From Lutibacter sp. (GTDB taxonomy: Bacteria; Bacteroidota; Bacteroidia; Flavobacteriales; Flavobacteriaceae), in the NCBI GenBank assembly GCA_002733665.1, contig NVWM01000008.1, forward strand, positions 1-43,562: a DNA stretch of 43,562 nucleotides. The letters are read 5' to 3'. The notes under the pieces are model-generated. The model made no database searches. It was given only the letters and a program-made list of their open reading frames with translations, and was not told the origin of the DNA. The first letter of the stretch is position 1. Each line of letters opens with the position of its first letter. The position numbers and the translations under genes are program-made. Shown here piece after piece: positions 9,394-18,271 of the stretch.

Positions 9394-11169
9394 ATGAAAT
9401 TTATTTTAAAAAACGCATTATTTTTATCAATAGTAATTACCTTATTCCTTTTTACAGCATGTCAAGAAGAAGTCATTGAAACAAATCAAGAAGGCCCTCT
9501 ATCAGAAACATTAACTGCAAGTTCAACTATTGCATCATTAATACAACGTACCTCAACAAATGATGGATCTAATGATAATATAATAGATAATGCAAATTGT
9601 TTTAATGTTGAACTTCCAGTAACACTATTTGTAAACGGACTCGAAATAACTATTGATTCTGAAGAAGACTTTGCTGTTATCGAAACTATTTTTAATGAAT
9701 TTACTAATGATAACAACACCCTCGATATTGTGTTTCCTATTACAATTATCTTATCTGATTTTACTGAAATAACTATCGAAAATCAATCGGAATTAGAAGA
9801 ATATATAGATTTATGTGGCGATGAAAATGATGAAGATGACGACATTGAATGTATTGACTTTCAATATCCAATTACATTTTCTGTTTTCAACTCTCAAAAC
9901 AACCAAATTAGCACTATAACTATTAATAGTGATCAGGAAATGTATTCCTTTATTGAAAATTTAGATGAAAATGATTTAGCAAGTATTTCTTTTCCTATTA
10001 CAGTAGTATTATTTGATGGAACCTCAATTACTATAGACAGTTTATTAGCGTTAGAAAACATCATTGAAGAAGTAAGCAATCAATGTGACGAAGATGATGA
10101 TTATGATTGGGATGATGATGACAATAATGATATCTCACAAAATGATTTTATTGATTTATTGACTGATTGTAATTGGACCATAGATAAGTTAGAAATTAAT
10201 GGTGAAGATTTAGAAGAACAATATCAAAATTATGTCTTTACATTTTTTGAGAATGAAACATTATCAGTGGAGTTTAATGGGTCTACCTACTCTGGTATTT
10301 GGAATTTAGTTTCTACTGACAATATTCAAATAAGTATCTTAATTAATGATTTACCAGACTTCAATAACGAACATTGGGTTTTACATGAAATAGAAGATGG
10401 AAATGGATTCAAATTAGATTTTAGAAATGATGAAGATCGACTGAGAATTGAAAGTGGTGAATGTGGAACGATTACACAACCAAACTGTTCTGAATCTGAT
10501 ATTGATACTTATTTAATGGATTGTGTTTGGAATATTGTTAATTATAATAGCAGTAACGATTTAATCATATTCGATTTAGATTTTAATTCTAATCAAGAAT
10601 TAGTTATTACGAATTCATCAAACAGTAATGTAATTAATGCAACTTGGTCTACATCACAATCAACTGATGGAGTTATTTTAGAGTTTAACAATGTAATAGG
10701 ATCCGATATACAAACAATTACTGGTAATTGGATTATTACAGAATGTACGAATGATAGATTGGCAATGCATCATAACGATAATACTGATGAAATGATTATT
10801 GAAAAAGACTGTACAAGTAACACAAACACTTCAGATTTATCAACTATAATTACTGATGGAAATTGGGTTGTTGCAAACTATAATGACTCTGGTCAAGATG
10901 AAACTGCAGATTATAACGGGTACCAAATAACTTTTATTTCTAATGGAATTGTAGATGCTGTAAATACTTCAGGCACAATTTCTGGAACATGGTCAACAAC
11001 TATTGATGATGGTCAATTAAAGATGATCTTAGACTTTGGTGCTCAAACTCCTTTTGACGAATTTAATGATGACTGGGATGTTTACGATGTTGAAGTCGAT
11101 CGAGTAGAATTAAAAGATGTTAGTGGAGGAAATGGAACTACAGATATACTTGTCTTTGAAAAACTTTAA
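9394..11169 (+). CDS. large acidic lipoprotein with two kinds of internal repeats
   Basis: A 591-residue protein with a lipobox (LFLFTAC, Cys23), so probably membrane-anchored and exposed. The N-terminal half has four related beta-rich segments (about 74-100, 113-139, 157-191, 199-225) of the form P-V/I-T-hydrophobics-ITI-D/N-S. They are arranged as two modules bounded by cysteines (C69-C141, C153-C231). An Asp-rich linker (about 232-247) follows, then three lipocalin-like repeats of about 105 residues (250-357, 368-473, 480-591), each opening with a W-containing strand. The third repeat is closely similar to the next gene product. I do not recognise a named family. The divergent ECF operon suggests a functional link with the receptor. 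Confidence 0.8.
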   Translation: MKFILKNALFLSIVITLFLFTACQEEVIETNQEGPLSETLTASSTIASLIQRTSTNDGSNDNIIDNANCFNVELPVTLFVNGLEITIDSEEDFAVIETIFNEFTNDNNTLDIVFPITIILSDFTEITIENQSELEEYIDLCGDENDEDDDIECIDFQYPITFSVFNSQNNQISTITINSDQEMYSFIENLDENDLASISFPITVVLFDGTSITIDSLLALENIIEEVSNQCDEDDDYDWDDDDNNDISQNDFIDLLTDCNWTIDKLEINGEDLEEQYQNYVFTFFENETLSVEFNGSTYSGIWNLVSTDNIQISILINDLPDFNNEHWVLHEIEDGNGFKLDFRNDEDRLRIESGECGTITQPNCSESDIDTYLMDCVWNIVNYNSSNDLIIFDLDFNSNQELVITNSSNSNVINATWSTSQSTDGVILEFNNVIGSDIQTITGNWIITECTNDRLAMHHNDNTDEMIIEKDCTSNTNTSDLSTIITDGNWVVANYNDSGQDETADYNGYQITFISNGIVDAVNTSGTISGTWSTTIDDGQLKMILDFGAQTPFDEFNDDWDVYDVEVDRVELKDVSGGNGTTDILVFEKL

Positions 11170-11202
11170 GAAAACAAATAATAACCTATAAAATAAATAA
11201 AC

Positions 11203-11643
11203 ATGAAAAGAGTAGCCCTATTAATGATTGCAATCCTAACAATGTCTTCAACTTGTTCAGATGATGATGACACTTTTAACAGCAATACAGATATTGCAGA
11301 AATAAAAAACGTAGCATCAACTGGCGTATGGGTAATTACATATTTCTATGATACAGATCACGAAGAGACAAACAACTTTACTGGTTACCAATTTGATTTT
11401 AGTTCTAACGAAAACTTGATAGCTACAAAAAACACAAGTATTGTAAATGGAACTTGGTCTGTAACAAGTAGTAGTAGTAGTAGCAATGATGTTGATTTTA
11501 ATATTTTATTTTCAACTCCAACTAATTTTGAAGAATTAAGTGATGACTGGGAAATAATTAGATACACCTCTACAAAAATTGAATTAATAGATATAAGCGG
11601 AGGAAATGGAGGTACAGATTACTTAACATTTGAAAAAATATAA
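11203..11643 (+). CDS. small lipoprotein, paralog of the preceding C-terminal repeat
   Basis: A 146-residue protein with lipobox MSSTC (Cys18) followed by an acidic DDDD tether. Residues about 32-146 align over their whole length with the last repeat of the 591-residue neighbour. Shared features are GxWVxxYxxD, TGYQ/NGYQ, GTWS, F(D)E(F/L)xDDW and (D)xSGGNG. It looks like a single free-standing copy of that repeat. A run of five AGT codons (11467-11481) encodes a serine tract. It lies 33 bp downstream, probably in the same transcript, and is followed by a terminator. Function unknown; possibly a lipocalin-like ligand-binding fold. Confidence 0.8.
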   Translation: MKRVALLMIAILTMSSTCSDDDDTFNSNTDIAEIKNVASTGVWVITYFYDTDHEETNNFTGYQFDFSSNENLIATKNTSIVNGTWSVTSSSSSSNDVDFNILFSTPTNFEELSDDWEIIRYTSTKIELIDISGGNGGTDYLTFEKI

Positions 11644-11710
11644 TATTATTAGCCCCAACAAAATCCCCAAGACCCAATTATAATATCCTATAAGTATTTA
11701 GTTGGTTAGA

Positions 11711-11750
11711 AAACTACCTTTGAAAATAACTTTTCTAGGTAGTTTTTTTT
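11711..11750 (+). terminator. rho-independent terminator after the lipoprotein pair
   Basis: AAACTACCT (11711-11719) pairs with AGGTAGTTT (11737-11745) and is followed by a run of T. It closes the transcript of the two lipoprotein genes. Confidence 0.85.
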
Positions 11751-11758
11751 TATTTTTG
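11751..11758 (+). promoter_or_regulatory. -7 element for the TSUP gene
   Basis: TATTTTTG matches TAnnTTTG and lies 30 bp before the TTG start at 11789. It directly abuts the T-tract of the preceding terminator. No clear -33 TTG is seen. Confidence 0.5.
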
Positions 11759-11788
11759 TAGACAACAATAGACTCAAAACAAAACCAT

Positions 11789-12571
11789 TTGGAAATATCA
11801 TTACTTTTTGAAACACTTATTTCTAATTGGGAAATCATTTTGCTTTTCTTTTTTGTTGCTATTCTTTATTCTTCTGTAGGTTTTGGTGGTGGCTCAAGTT
11901 ATTTAGCAATTTTAGCATTGACATCTTTGGCATTTACACAAATTAGAGTAATAGCATTACTTTGCAATATTGTAGTTGTTTCAAGCGGAACATTTATATA
12001 TGCTAAAAATGGATTTTATAATTGGAAAAAAGTAATTCCGTTGGTTGCTTTTTCAGTTCCAATGGCTTTTTTGGGTGGATATATAAAAATTAGTCAGAAT
12101 TTCTTTTTTGTTTTACTAGGCATAACGCTTATTATTGCTGCATTTTTTATGTGGATTTCAAAATATATTATAGAAACATCTAAAGAAAAACAGTCAAAAA
12201 AATCAGTAAAAAAAGATGCTAGTTTTGGTGGAATAATTGGTTTTATTTCAGGAATGTTAGGTGTTGGAGGCGGAGTTTTCTTGGCTCCACTACTCTACCT
12301 TACAAAATGGGACACTCCAAAAAAGATTGCTGCAACTTCAAGTTTTTTTATTTTAGTAAATTCTATTGCTGGACTTCTTGGTCAATATCAAAATCCTGAT
12401 TTCTCTATAGAACCAAACATTACTATACTCTTACTCATTACAGTTTTTATTGGAGGACAAATTGGTTCACGACTAAGCGCCAAAACAATTTCTCCGTTTA
12501 CAATAAAAAAAATAACTGCCGTTTTAATTGTAATTGTTGGTTTACGAATTTTATGGAAGTATCTTTTTTGA
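11789..12571 (+). CDS. TSUP family membrane transporter (TauE/SafE)
   Basis: A 260-residue polytopic membrane protein with about eight hydrophobic segments. It has the two pseudo-repeats typical of TauE/SafE: SSVGFGGGSSYLAILAL near the N-terminus and GFISGMLGVGGGVFLAPLL in the middle. The family exports sulfite or organosulfur anions, but the substrate here is not deducible. No ATG is available: the reading frame runs back to a stop at 11759 with no ATG, so TTG at 11789 is the likely start. It is convergent with the sulfatase remnant, with 4 bp between them. Confidence 0.9.
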   Translation: MEISLLFETLISNWEIILLFFFVAILYSSVGFGGGSSYLAILALTSLAFTQIRVIALLCNIVVVSSGTFIYAKNGFYNWKKVIPLVAFSVPMAFLGGYIKISQNFFFVLLGITLIIAAFFMWISKYIIETSKEKQSKKSVKKDASFGGIIGFISGMLGVGGGVFLAPLLYLTKWDTPKKIAATSSFFILVNSIAGLLGQYQNPDFSIEPNITILLLITVFIGGQIGSRLSAKTISPFTIKKITAVLIVIVGLRILWKYLF

Positions 12572-12575
12572 TTTG

Positions 12576-13899
12576 TTATTGCCTAATCTCAATCACCTTA
12601 GCAGTTAATTCATCTTTAATTGTACTATCAAACACACTCAATGGCAATTGAGTAGGACTCAATAAATTTGGATTTTCTAATGGATTGTCTATCAAATTAT
12701 ACAAAGCTTCTGAACCATCATCAAATAAAATATATTTGTGAGTTGCATTTCTAATCGTATAGTCAGAACCTCCAGTATCTTTACCTATTTCAGTATATGC
12801 ATACTCTCTTTTAGTAGCGTTTTCATCAGTAAATAAAGGCATAAAACTGACTATCATTAGTTGACGAAACTCCAGCACCAACAATTTCAGCAACAGTAGC
12901 AAACATATCTGTTGTGTTAATCAATGCATCTTCAGTTTGATTCATTCTACTCACATCCAATCCAGAAACAACCATAGGCACATTAACTCCTCCTTGATAT
13001 ACACTTCCTTTTGCACGCTGAGAACTATATTCTTGCACTACTTGGTTTGGAGTACCGTTATCTCCAATAAAAATAATTACAGTATTATCTTTTTCCTCTT
13101 GTGTCATTGAACTCAACAATCTTCCTATTTCAGAATCCATTGCTTCTAACATTGCCATGTAATATGGTAATGGATTAGAATCTATGCTTGCTTGATCAGT
13201 TGGAAGAACACCTTGCGTATGTAACTCATTTGGAGGTAAATGAAATGGTGTGTGTGGAGCATTATACGCTAACCATAAAAACCAAGGTTTTGTTTGACTT
13301 TCTACCCAATCTATTGCTAAATCCGTGAATTTTGTTGTAGTGTATTCTGATGAATTATTGGTTTGACCATTTTCTGTGAAACTCCAATTCCAATAAGATT
13401 GCACTCCTCCTCCAATTAAACCTGCATAGTAATCAACTCCCATTGCTGTAGGATGGCTTGTATCAGTAGAAACATGCCACTTCCCTATAACTGCAGTACT
13501 ATATTCATTTCCAGTATTGTTACTAATATATTGTTGTAATGAAGTTTCTGAAGTTGATAAAACATCTCCAACTTGAGTTACATTGGTTCTAAAACCATAT
13601 TTCCCTGTAAGCATACTTGAACGTGTTGGAGTACACGTTGGATATGACCACAAATTATTAAACCGAAGGCCTGTATTAATCATGTTTTGCAGATTTGGCA
13701 TATTAGGTTTTATACTCCCAATATTATATCCAGGTGAAGCATCTAAACCCATATCATCTGCAATAATTAATAAAACATTTGGACTTGTTTGTGCAGGAAT
13801 TGGTGTTTCGTCAATTGGATCTTCAATTATTGAATCTATCGAATCACTACTACAAGATATAATAAAGATTGCTAAAACGATCAGAGTTAATTTTTTCAT
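12576..13899 (-). pseudogene. sulfatase lipoprotein, frameshifted near 12849
   Basis: The first frame (13899 to 12826) gives a lipoprotein signal (IFIISC, Cys16), the metal-site DD (residues 48-49), the sulfatase signature CTPTR with the formylglycine cysteine at residue 89, and GKWH. It ends abnormally after SSTNDSQFYAFIY. The coding sense continues in another frame from about 12848 to 12576 (SFMPLFTDENATKREYAYTE to the stop), so one extra base or two missing bases lie near 12849. Joined, the protein would be about 440 residues. Substrate unknown. The catalytic half is intact, so a sequencing error is possible; a slippery site is not apparent. Confidence 0.85.
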
Positions 13900-14027
13900 A
13901 TAGTTAAATTAGTTAATTAATATCTTTGACCTAAAATCTATCAAAAGGTTTAATCAACTTATTTACGAGACTGTTTTCTCTTGTTTCTTTGAAACAATGC
14001 TCTTACTATAATTTTATCAATTCAATT

Positions 14028-15632
14028 TTAATCACCCTTCAACAAATTTACACTTACCGTTGCAATATCATTATTCGGAAACTTAGTGAAATAATTTTTA
14101 TCAGGATTTAGTCCTACTTCGCCAGCTATTTGATTAAATATATCTACTTCTATAATAAACTGGTCAGAATAACCATGTGTAGCATCATAGGCAGTTGCAG
14201 CAGTTTTTCCAAGGTTTTGCGCAGTAAGTTTTGGAATTACTGTATGTAATTCGATTATTAAAAGTCCGAATTTTTCTACATATGGTTTCCATTTAACCAA
14301 ATGTTCAAATAGTGAATCTTCTACCAAATTATTACTAATTCGTTTTCCTTTATCTACAAATGCGCCTGAAGAAATACTAACTCTATTAGTTGGTTTTTTT
14401 GGCATTTCCCAAATACGATTGTGGTCTAAAAATGTGCGAACGTTTAACAAATCTCTTAGTTCTATATTATAATCTTCTTCTAAATCTTTTGCCAATAAAT
14501 CTGGTCTTCCGATATCTCCCCAAATTACCTTCGCCCAAATATCAGATTTTATCAAATTGGCTCTTGTTACTTTTAATGCTGCTTGATTAAAGTCTGCACC
14601 AACCAATAATAATGGGTGTTCTTCAAGTATTTTTCCTCTTAACGTTTGATGTTCAATCACATCAAAAATATGCTGAATAAAGGCTCCATTACCACAACCC
14701 ATATCTAAGATTCCTTTAGGTTGCTCATCAATAGGCTTGTTGAATAGTTTTATAATTATTGAGTCTATCACTTTAAAATAGGTCGAATGTGCTCCTCCAC
14801 TTCCCCAAACATTCATTTCTCTATCTACGTGTTTTTCTGTTTGACTAACATCATCTGTCTTTAAGATTAATGGGTTTCCAAATAGCAAATCATCTAATTT
14901 CATAAATGTTGGCAAATATGAAACTGTTACTCCATAAGCAGTCGCTCGTTTAGCAAAAAACAAGCCTTTATCTGTAAACTGATAGGTATCTTTCTTTTTA
15001 GTAAACCATTCCAAATAAGCCAAAAAGTCTAATATTTTCTTAAAACTTTCTGGATTTCGATGGTACTCTTGAGCTCTAAATGATGCTTCCATAAAATACT
15101 TATGAAACAAGCCCCTTGTTCCTAATAAAACTATAATAGGAGCAACAATAACACCTTCAATATGCTTTAAAATTTGATATTCAACCGAATCCTCATCGGA
15201 AAAGGAAAGGCCAAAATTATTTTTATACTTTTTAAATATTCGTTCCAGTATCAAAAAAGCATCAGAACCAATACGCTCTTCAGGAAATTTAACTGAATAG
15301 GATAATAAATTAATTGCATCTTCATATAAAGGCACTAATTCAAATGCAGTTTTACTTTGGTCATTTGTTTTATAAACAATTGTATCATTAGCATTATCTA
15401 GATGCTGCTCAAGCCAACCTTGTGAACATAAAATTCGTAAAGCAACATTTAAGTAGCCCTCATTTGCTTTAAAATGAGTAGTAAGTTCTTGCAGTGAAAC
15501 TTTTGAATGTTTTAAAAGATAGTCTAAAACTCCTTTTTTGTATAATGAATATGCAGTTGTTGCTGTTGCAATACCATCAAGATGTCTAAAAATAGTTCCT
15601 CGTAGCGTAACTTTGTCAAGTTTTGATAACAT
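14028..15632 (-). CDS. class I SAM-dependent methyltransferase with winged-helix N-terminus
   Basis: A 534-residue protein in this start choice. A frame extending to ATG 15674 adds 14 hydrophobic residues (MNTFLLSFNNISFI) unlike a soluble enzyme, so ATG 15632 (MLSKLDKV) is preferred. An N-terminal winged-helix-like segment (LYKKGVLDYLL, LQELTTHFKANEGYLNVALRIL) and a second one mid-protein (FLAYLEWFTKKKDTYQFTDKG) precede a Rossmann methyltransferase with motif I ILDMGCGNGAF. Downstream motifs include VRTFLDHNR, SSGAF and HGYSDQF. The overall pattern reminds me of the AprA-type methyltransferases of polyketide starter units, but that is a weak impression. The acceptor is unknown. No biosynthetic cluster surrounds it. 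Confidence 0.75.
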   Translation of the reverse strand: MLSKLDKVTLRGTIFRHLDGIATATTAYSLYKKGVLDYLLKHSKVSLQELTTHFKANEGYLNVALRILCSQGWLEQHLDNANDTIVYKTNDQSKTAFELVPLYEDAINLLSYSVKFPEERIGSDAFLILERIFKKYKNNFGLSFSDEDSVEYQILKHIEGVIVAPIIVLLGTRGLFHKYFMEASFRAQEYHRNPESFKKILDFLAYLEWFTKKKDTYQFTDKGLFFAKRATAYGVTVSYLPTFMKLDDLLFGNPLILKTDDVSQTEKHVDREMNVWGSGGAHSTYFKVIDSIIIKLFNKPIDEQPKGILDMGCGNGAFIQHIFDVIEHQTLRGKILEEHPLLLVGADFNQAALKVTRANLIKSDIWAKVIWGDIGRPDLLAKDLEEDYNIELRDLLNVRTFLDHNRIWEMPKKPTNRVSISSGAFVDKGKRISNNLVEDSLFEHLVKWKPYVEKFGLLIIELHTVIPKLTAQNLGKTAATAYDATHGYSDQFIIEVDIFNQIAGEVGLNPDKNYFTKFPNNDIATVSVNLLKGD

Positions 15633-15691
15633 AATGAATGAGATATTGTTGAAAGATAGTAAAAAAGTATTCATAGTTTCTTAATTTTAGA

Positions 15692-15699
15692 TATATTTG
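15692..15699 (+). promoter_or_regulatory. -7 element for terC
   Basis: TATATTTG matches TAnnTTTG and lies 21 bp before the ATG at 15721. It overlaps the upstream in-frame TTG at 15697, which argues against that TTG being the translation start. Confidence 0.5.
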
Positions 15700-15720
15700 G
15701 GCAACTACAAATTAACTTTT

Positions 15721-16503
15721 ATGCTATTAGAAAACATTGTCACTCTATTTATGCTTATCCTTTTACAAGCTGTTTTGGGATTTGACAATTTGCTATATAT
15801 TTCATTAGAATCTCAAAGAGCACCTAAAGAAAAACAAAAATATGTTCGAAAATTAGGAATTGGATTGGCAGTCGGCTTAAGAATTATCATGCTATTTGTT
15901 GTTGTAAAATTGGTGGCTTTTTTCCAAGATCCTTGGATAGAGGTTAATACCAAGTTTTTCTCAGGAGCATTTACCTTTGAAAGCTTAATTACACTCTTTG
16001 GAGGTGTTTTTATTATTTATACTGCCATCAAAGAAATATGGCATATGATGGAATTGGAAGAACACGATGAGTCATCAGACAAGTCAAAAAGAAGTGTTGG
16101 CAAGGTTATTTTCTTAATTGTTATGATGAACCTTGTTTTTTCTTTTGATTCTATTTTAAGTGCTATGGCACTTGCAAATCATACAGATGCAAATGGTGTT
16201 GTTGTGTATAATATGTGGTTGATGACAATTGCGATTTTAGTAAGTGGTGCTATGATGATTTGGCTTGCTGATAAGGTTTCTGAGTTCTTACAAAGAAATA
16301 GAATGTATGAAGTTTTAGGGCTTTTTATTTTACTTATCGTAGGTGTAATGTTGTTGACTGAAGGAGGTCACAAAGCAGGTATGACATTGTTTGAAAATCA
16401 TATCACTGCCATGAACAAAACAACGTTTTATTTTGTAATTTTTGTATTGGTATTGGTTGATATTGTACAATCAAGATATCAAAAAAAATTAAATAAGGTA
16501 TAA
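15721..16503 (+). CDS. TerC family integral membrane protein
   Basis: A 260-residue protein starting MLLENIVTLFML. The TerC motifs are present: GFDNLLYISLES in the first helix region and VFSFDSILSAMAL in the second half, with seven or so transmembrane segments. TerC/Alx proteins are linked to tellurite resistance and, in several bacteria, to manganese export for secreted or membrane enzymes. ATG 15721 is chosen over an in-frame TTG at 15697 because the latter lies inside the promoter -7 box. It is divergent from the methyltransferase gene. Confidence 0.93.
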   Translation: MLLENIVTLFMLILLQAVLGFDNLLYISLESQRAPKEKQKYVRKLGIGLAVGLRIIMLFVVVKLVAFFQDPWIEVNTKFFSGAFTFESLITLFGGVFIIYTAIKEIWHMMELEEHDESSDKSKRSVGKVIFLIVMMNLVFSFDSILSAMALANHTDANGVVVYNMWLMTIAILVSGAMMIWLADKVSEFLQRNRMYEVLGLFILLIVGVMLLTEGGHKAGMTLFENHITAMNKTTFYFVIFVLVLVDIVQSRYQKKLNKV

Positions 16504-16525
16504 ATAAATACGTCAAATCTTCAGA

Positions 16526-16909
16526 ATGGAATTTTTCAGAATTATTAAATTAAAGACACAAGACAAGATTATTCAAGATGAGTTAACTATTGCAAATCTA
16601 GAATATATTAGCAATGAGATTTTTGTTATTGGGGACCAAAATAAAACCGAAGCAAATATTGGAGGAATTTGGGGAGAGTTCACTTTAACTAGAAACTTAA
16701 TTAGAGGAGGAATGCGTTTTGCATTGGTAGAATGCCCAAATGCGCTAACTTGGACCATTACAACTGGAATTAATCCAGATCCTGACGCTATAGTAATTCA
16801 TCTAACAATAAATCGTCAACAACAAAAAGAAGCATTTATTGAAGAAATCGAAGAGTTTTTAGATGACCAAAGTAGTTGCTTGCAAGAGTACTTCAATAAA
16901 AACAGTTAA
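16526..16909 (+). CDS. hypothetical protein
   Basis: A 127-residue protein without signal peptide or membrane segment, acidic toward the C-terminus (EEIEEFLDDQ). It contains a GGIWGEFTLTRNLIRGGMRFALVECPNALTWTIT core rich in predicted beta strands. I do not recognise the family. It follows terC by 22 bp and precedes the esterase lipoprotein gene by 22 bp, so the three may be one transcript. Confidence 0.7.
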   Translation: MEFFRIIKLKTQDKIIQDELTIANLEYISNEIFVIGDQNKTEANIGGIWGEFTLTRNLIRGGMRFALVECPNALTWTITTGINPDPDAIVIHLTINRQQQKEAFIEEIEEFLDDQSSCLQEYFNKNS

Positions 16910-16931
16910 TAATAATAAAATTATCAGAATA

Positions 16932-17741
16932 ATGAAAAATAAGAACTACATACTATTAATGTTATTATTTGTTTTTGCATGTGGAAATAAATCACAAAGT
17001 CAAGACCCTATTCCCAAGCACGACAGTTTTAAAATTGAATCCAAGCAAGTTAACGAAACAAGAGTAATAACTGTTTGGACTCCTCCTTCTTATGAAAGCA
17101 GTAACGAATCTTTCCCTGTATTGTATATGCCTGATGGTGGAATAAAGGAAGATTTTCCGCATATCGCAAATACTATTGCTAAACTTATAAAAGAAAAAAG
17201 TATTCCTCCAATTATCCTTGTTGGTATAGAAAACACTGTTAGAGGAAGAGATTTGACTGGTGTTTCGGAAGTAAAAGAAGATGAAGAATATTGTCCAATT
17301 ACTGATGGCGCTAATGATTTTAGAAATTTTATCACACAAGAATTATTTTTAGAAATAGACAAAAAATATAGAACTACAAATAAAAAAGGAATTATTGGAG
17401 AATCTTTGGCTGGTCTTTTTGTAATGGAAACATTTATGCAGAAACCCGAATCATTTGATTTTTATATTGCAATGGATCCTTCTTTATGGTGGAATAACCA
17501 TTACTTAGTCAGAAATGCAAATACTCTTTTAGAAAAACTTGCAAATAAAGAAATCAAGCTTTGGTTTGCAGGATCTAGAACTGAAGATATTTCTGAATAT
17601 ACAAATGAATTAGCAAAAGTTTTAAAAAGTGACGCTCCTAATGAGTTAAAATGGAAATATTCTGACGAACCGAACGAAAAGCATAATACCATTTTTAGAG
17701 CAACAAAAGAAAAGGCTTTAAAATGGATGTTAAATGAATAA
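16932..17741 (+). CDS. putative esterase lipoprotein (esterase D/Fes-like alpha/beta hydrolase)
   Basis: A 269-residue lipoprotein with lipobox LLFVFAC (Cys17). The alpha/beta hydrolase nucleophile motif is GESLAG with Ser158, followed by FDFYIAMDPSLWW and a late histidine in EKHNTIF. This layout fits the PF00756 esterase group, which includes siderophore esterases; the real substrate is unknown. The frame can be read further upstream to 16863, but that region overlaps the previous gene and lacks a signal, so ATG 16932 is chosen. Confidence 0.88.
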   Translation: MKNKNYILLMLLFVFACGNKSQSQDPIPKHDSFKIESKQVNETRVITVWTPPSYESSNESFPVLYMPDGGIKEDFPHIANTIAKLIKEKSIPPIILVGIENTVRGRDLTGVSEVKEDEEYCPITDGANDFRNFITQELFLEIDKKYRTTNKKGIIGESLAGLFVMETFMQKPESFDFYIAMDPSLWWNNHYLVRNANTLLEKLANKEIKLWFAGSRTEDISEYTNELAKVLKSDAPNELKWKYSDEPNEKHNTIFRATKEKALKWMLNE

Positions 17742-17786
17742 CCATCAATTACAAGCACCAAATTACTTCATAAATAAAATAAAATC

Positions 17787-18230
17787 ATGAAATACATTTG
17801 CTCAATTGATATAAATTTATCCTTAGATAAAACAGTTGAACTTTGGGAAGATGAATCAAATTTTAAAGAATGGCAAGATGGCTTTAAGAGCATTGAACAT
17901 ATAAGTGGTGCACCAAATTCTAAAGGAGCGAAATCAAAAATAATTCTTGAAGAAAAAAGAAAAATTGAATTATTAGAAACAATAATTTCATATGATTTGC
18001 CAAACGAAAAAGTAGCGCTTTATGAACACATTCATATGACAAACATACAAACAACTCGTTTTAAAGAAATCCAAAAAAACAAAACACAATATACATCAGA
18101 AGTTGAATACATAAAATTTAATGGCTTTATGATTAAATTGATGGGAAAACTATTTCCAAATAAGTTTAAAGCACAAAGTCAAAAGTGGATGAATCAATTT
18201 AAGGAATTTGCAGAAAAAATGGATAATTAA
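17787..18230 (+). CDS. SRPBCC family protein
   Basis: A 147-residue protein with the START/Bet v1-like pattern. It begins with a strand (YICSIDINLSLDKTVELW), then WQDGFKSIEHISG, and a C-terminal amphipathic helix (SQKWMNQFKEFAEKM). Such proteins bind small hydrophobic ligands in a cavity; no ligand can be named. It lies 45 bp after the esterase gene and is convergent with the metallophosphoesterase gene. Confidence 0.8.
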   Translation: MKYICSIDINLSLDKTVELWEDESNFKEWQDGFKSIEHISGAPNSKGAKSKIILEEKRKIELLETIISYDLPNEKVALYEHIHMTNIQTTRFKEIQKNKTQYTSEVEYIKFNGFMIKLMGKLFPNKFKAQSQKWMNQFKEFAEKMDN

Positions 18231-18271
18231 CGTACTACAAACTGCATGAAATTATTTGTTTGTACCAAAGT

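Noticed and set aside
12826-12902. Programmed frameshift in the sulfatase gene
   Set aside because: No slippery heptamer or downstream structure is apparent at the junction; decay or sequence error is simpler.
15697-15720. Upstream TTG start for TerC
   Set aside because: It overlaps a TATATTTG promoter box; ATG 15721 gives the usual TerC N-terminus.
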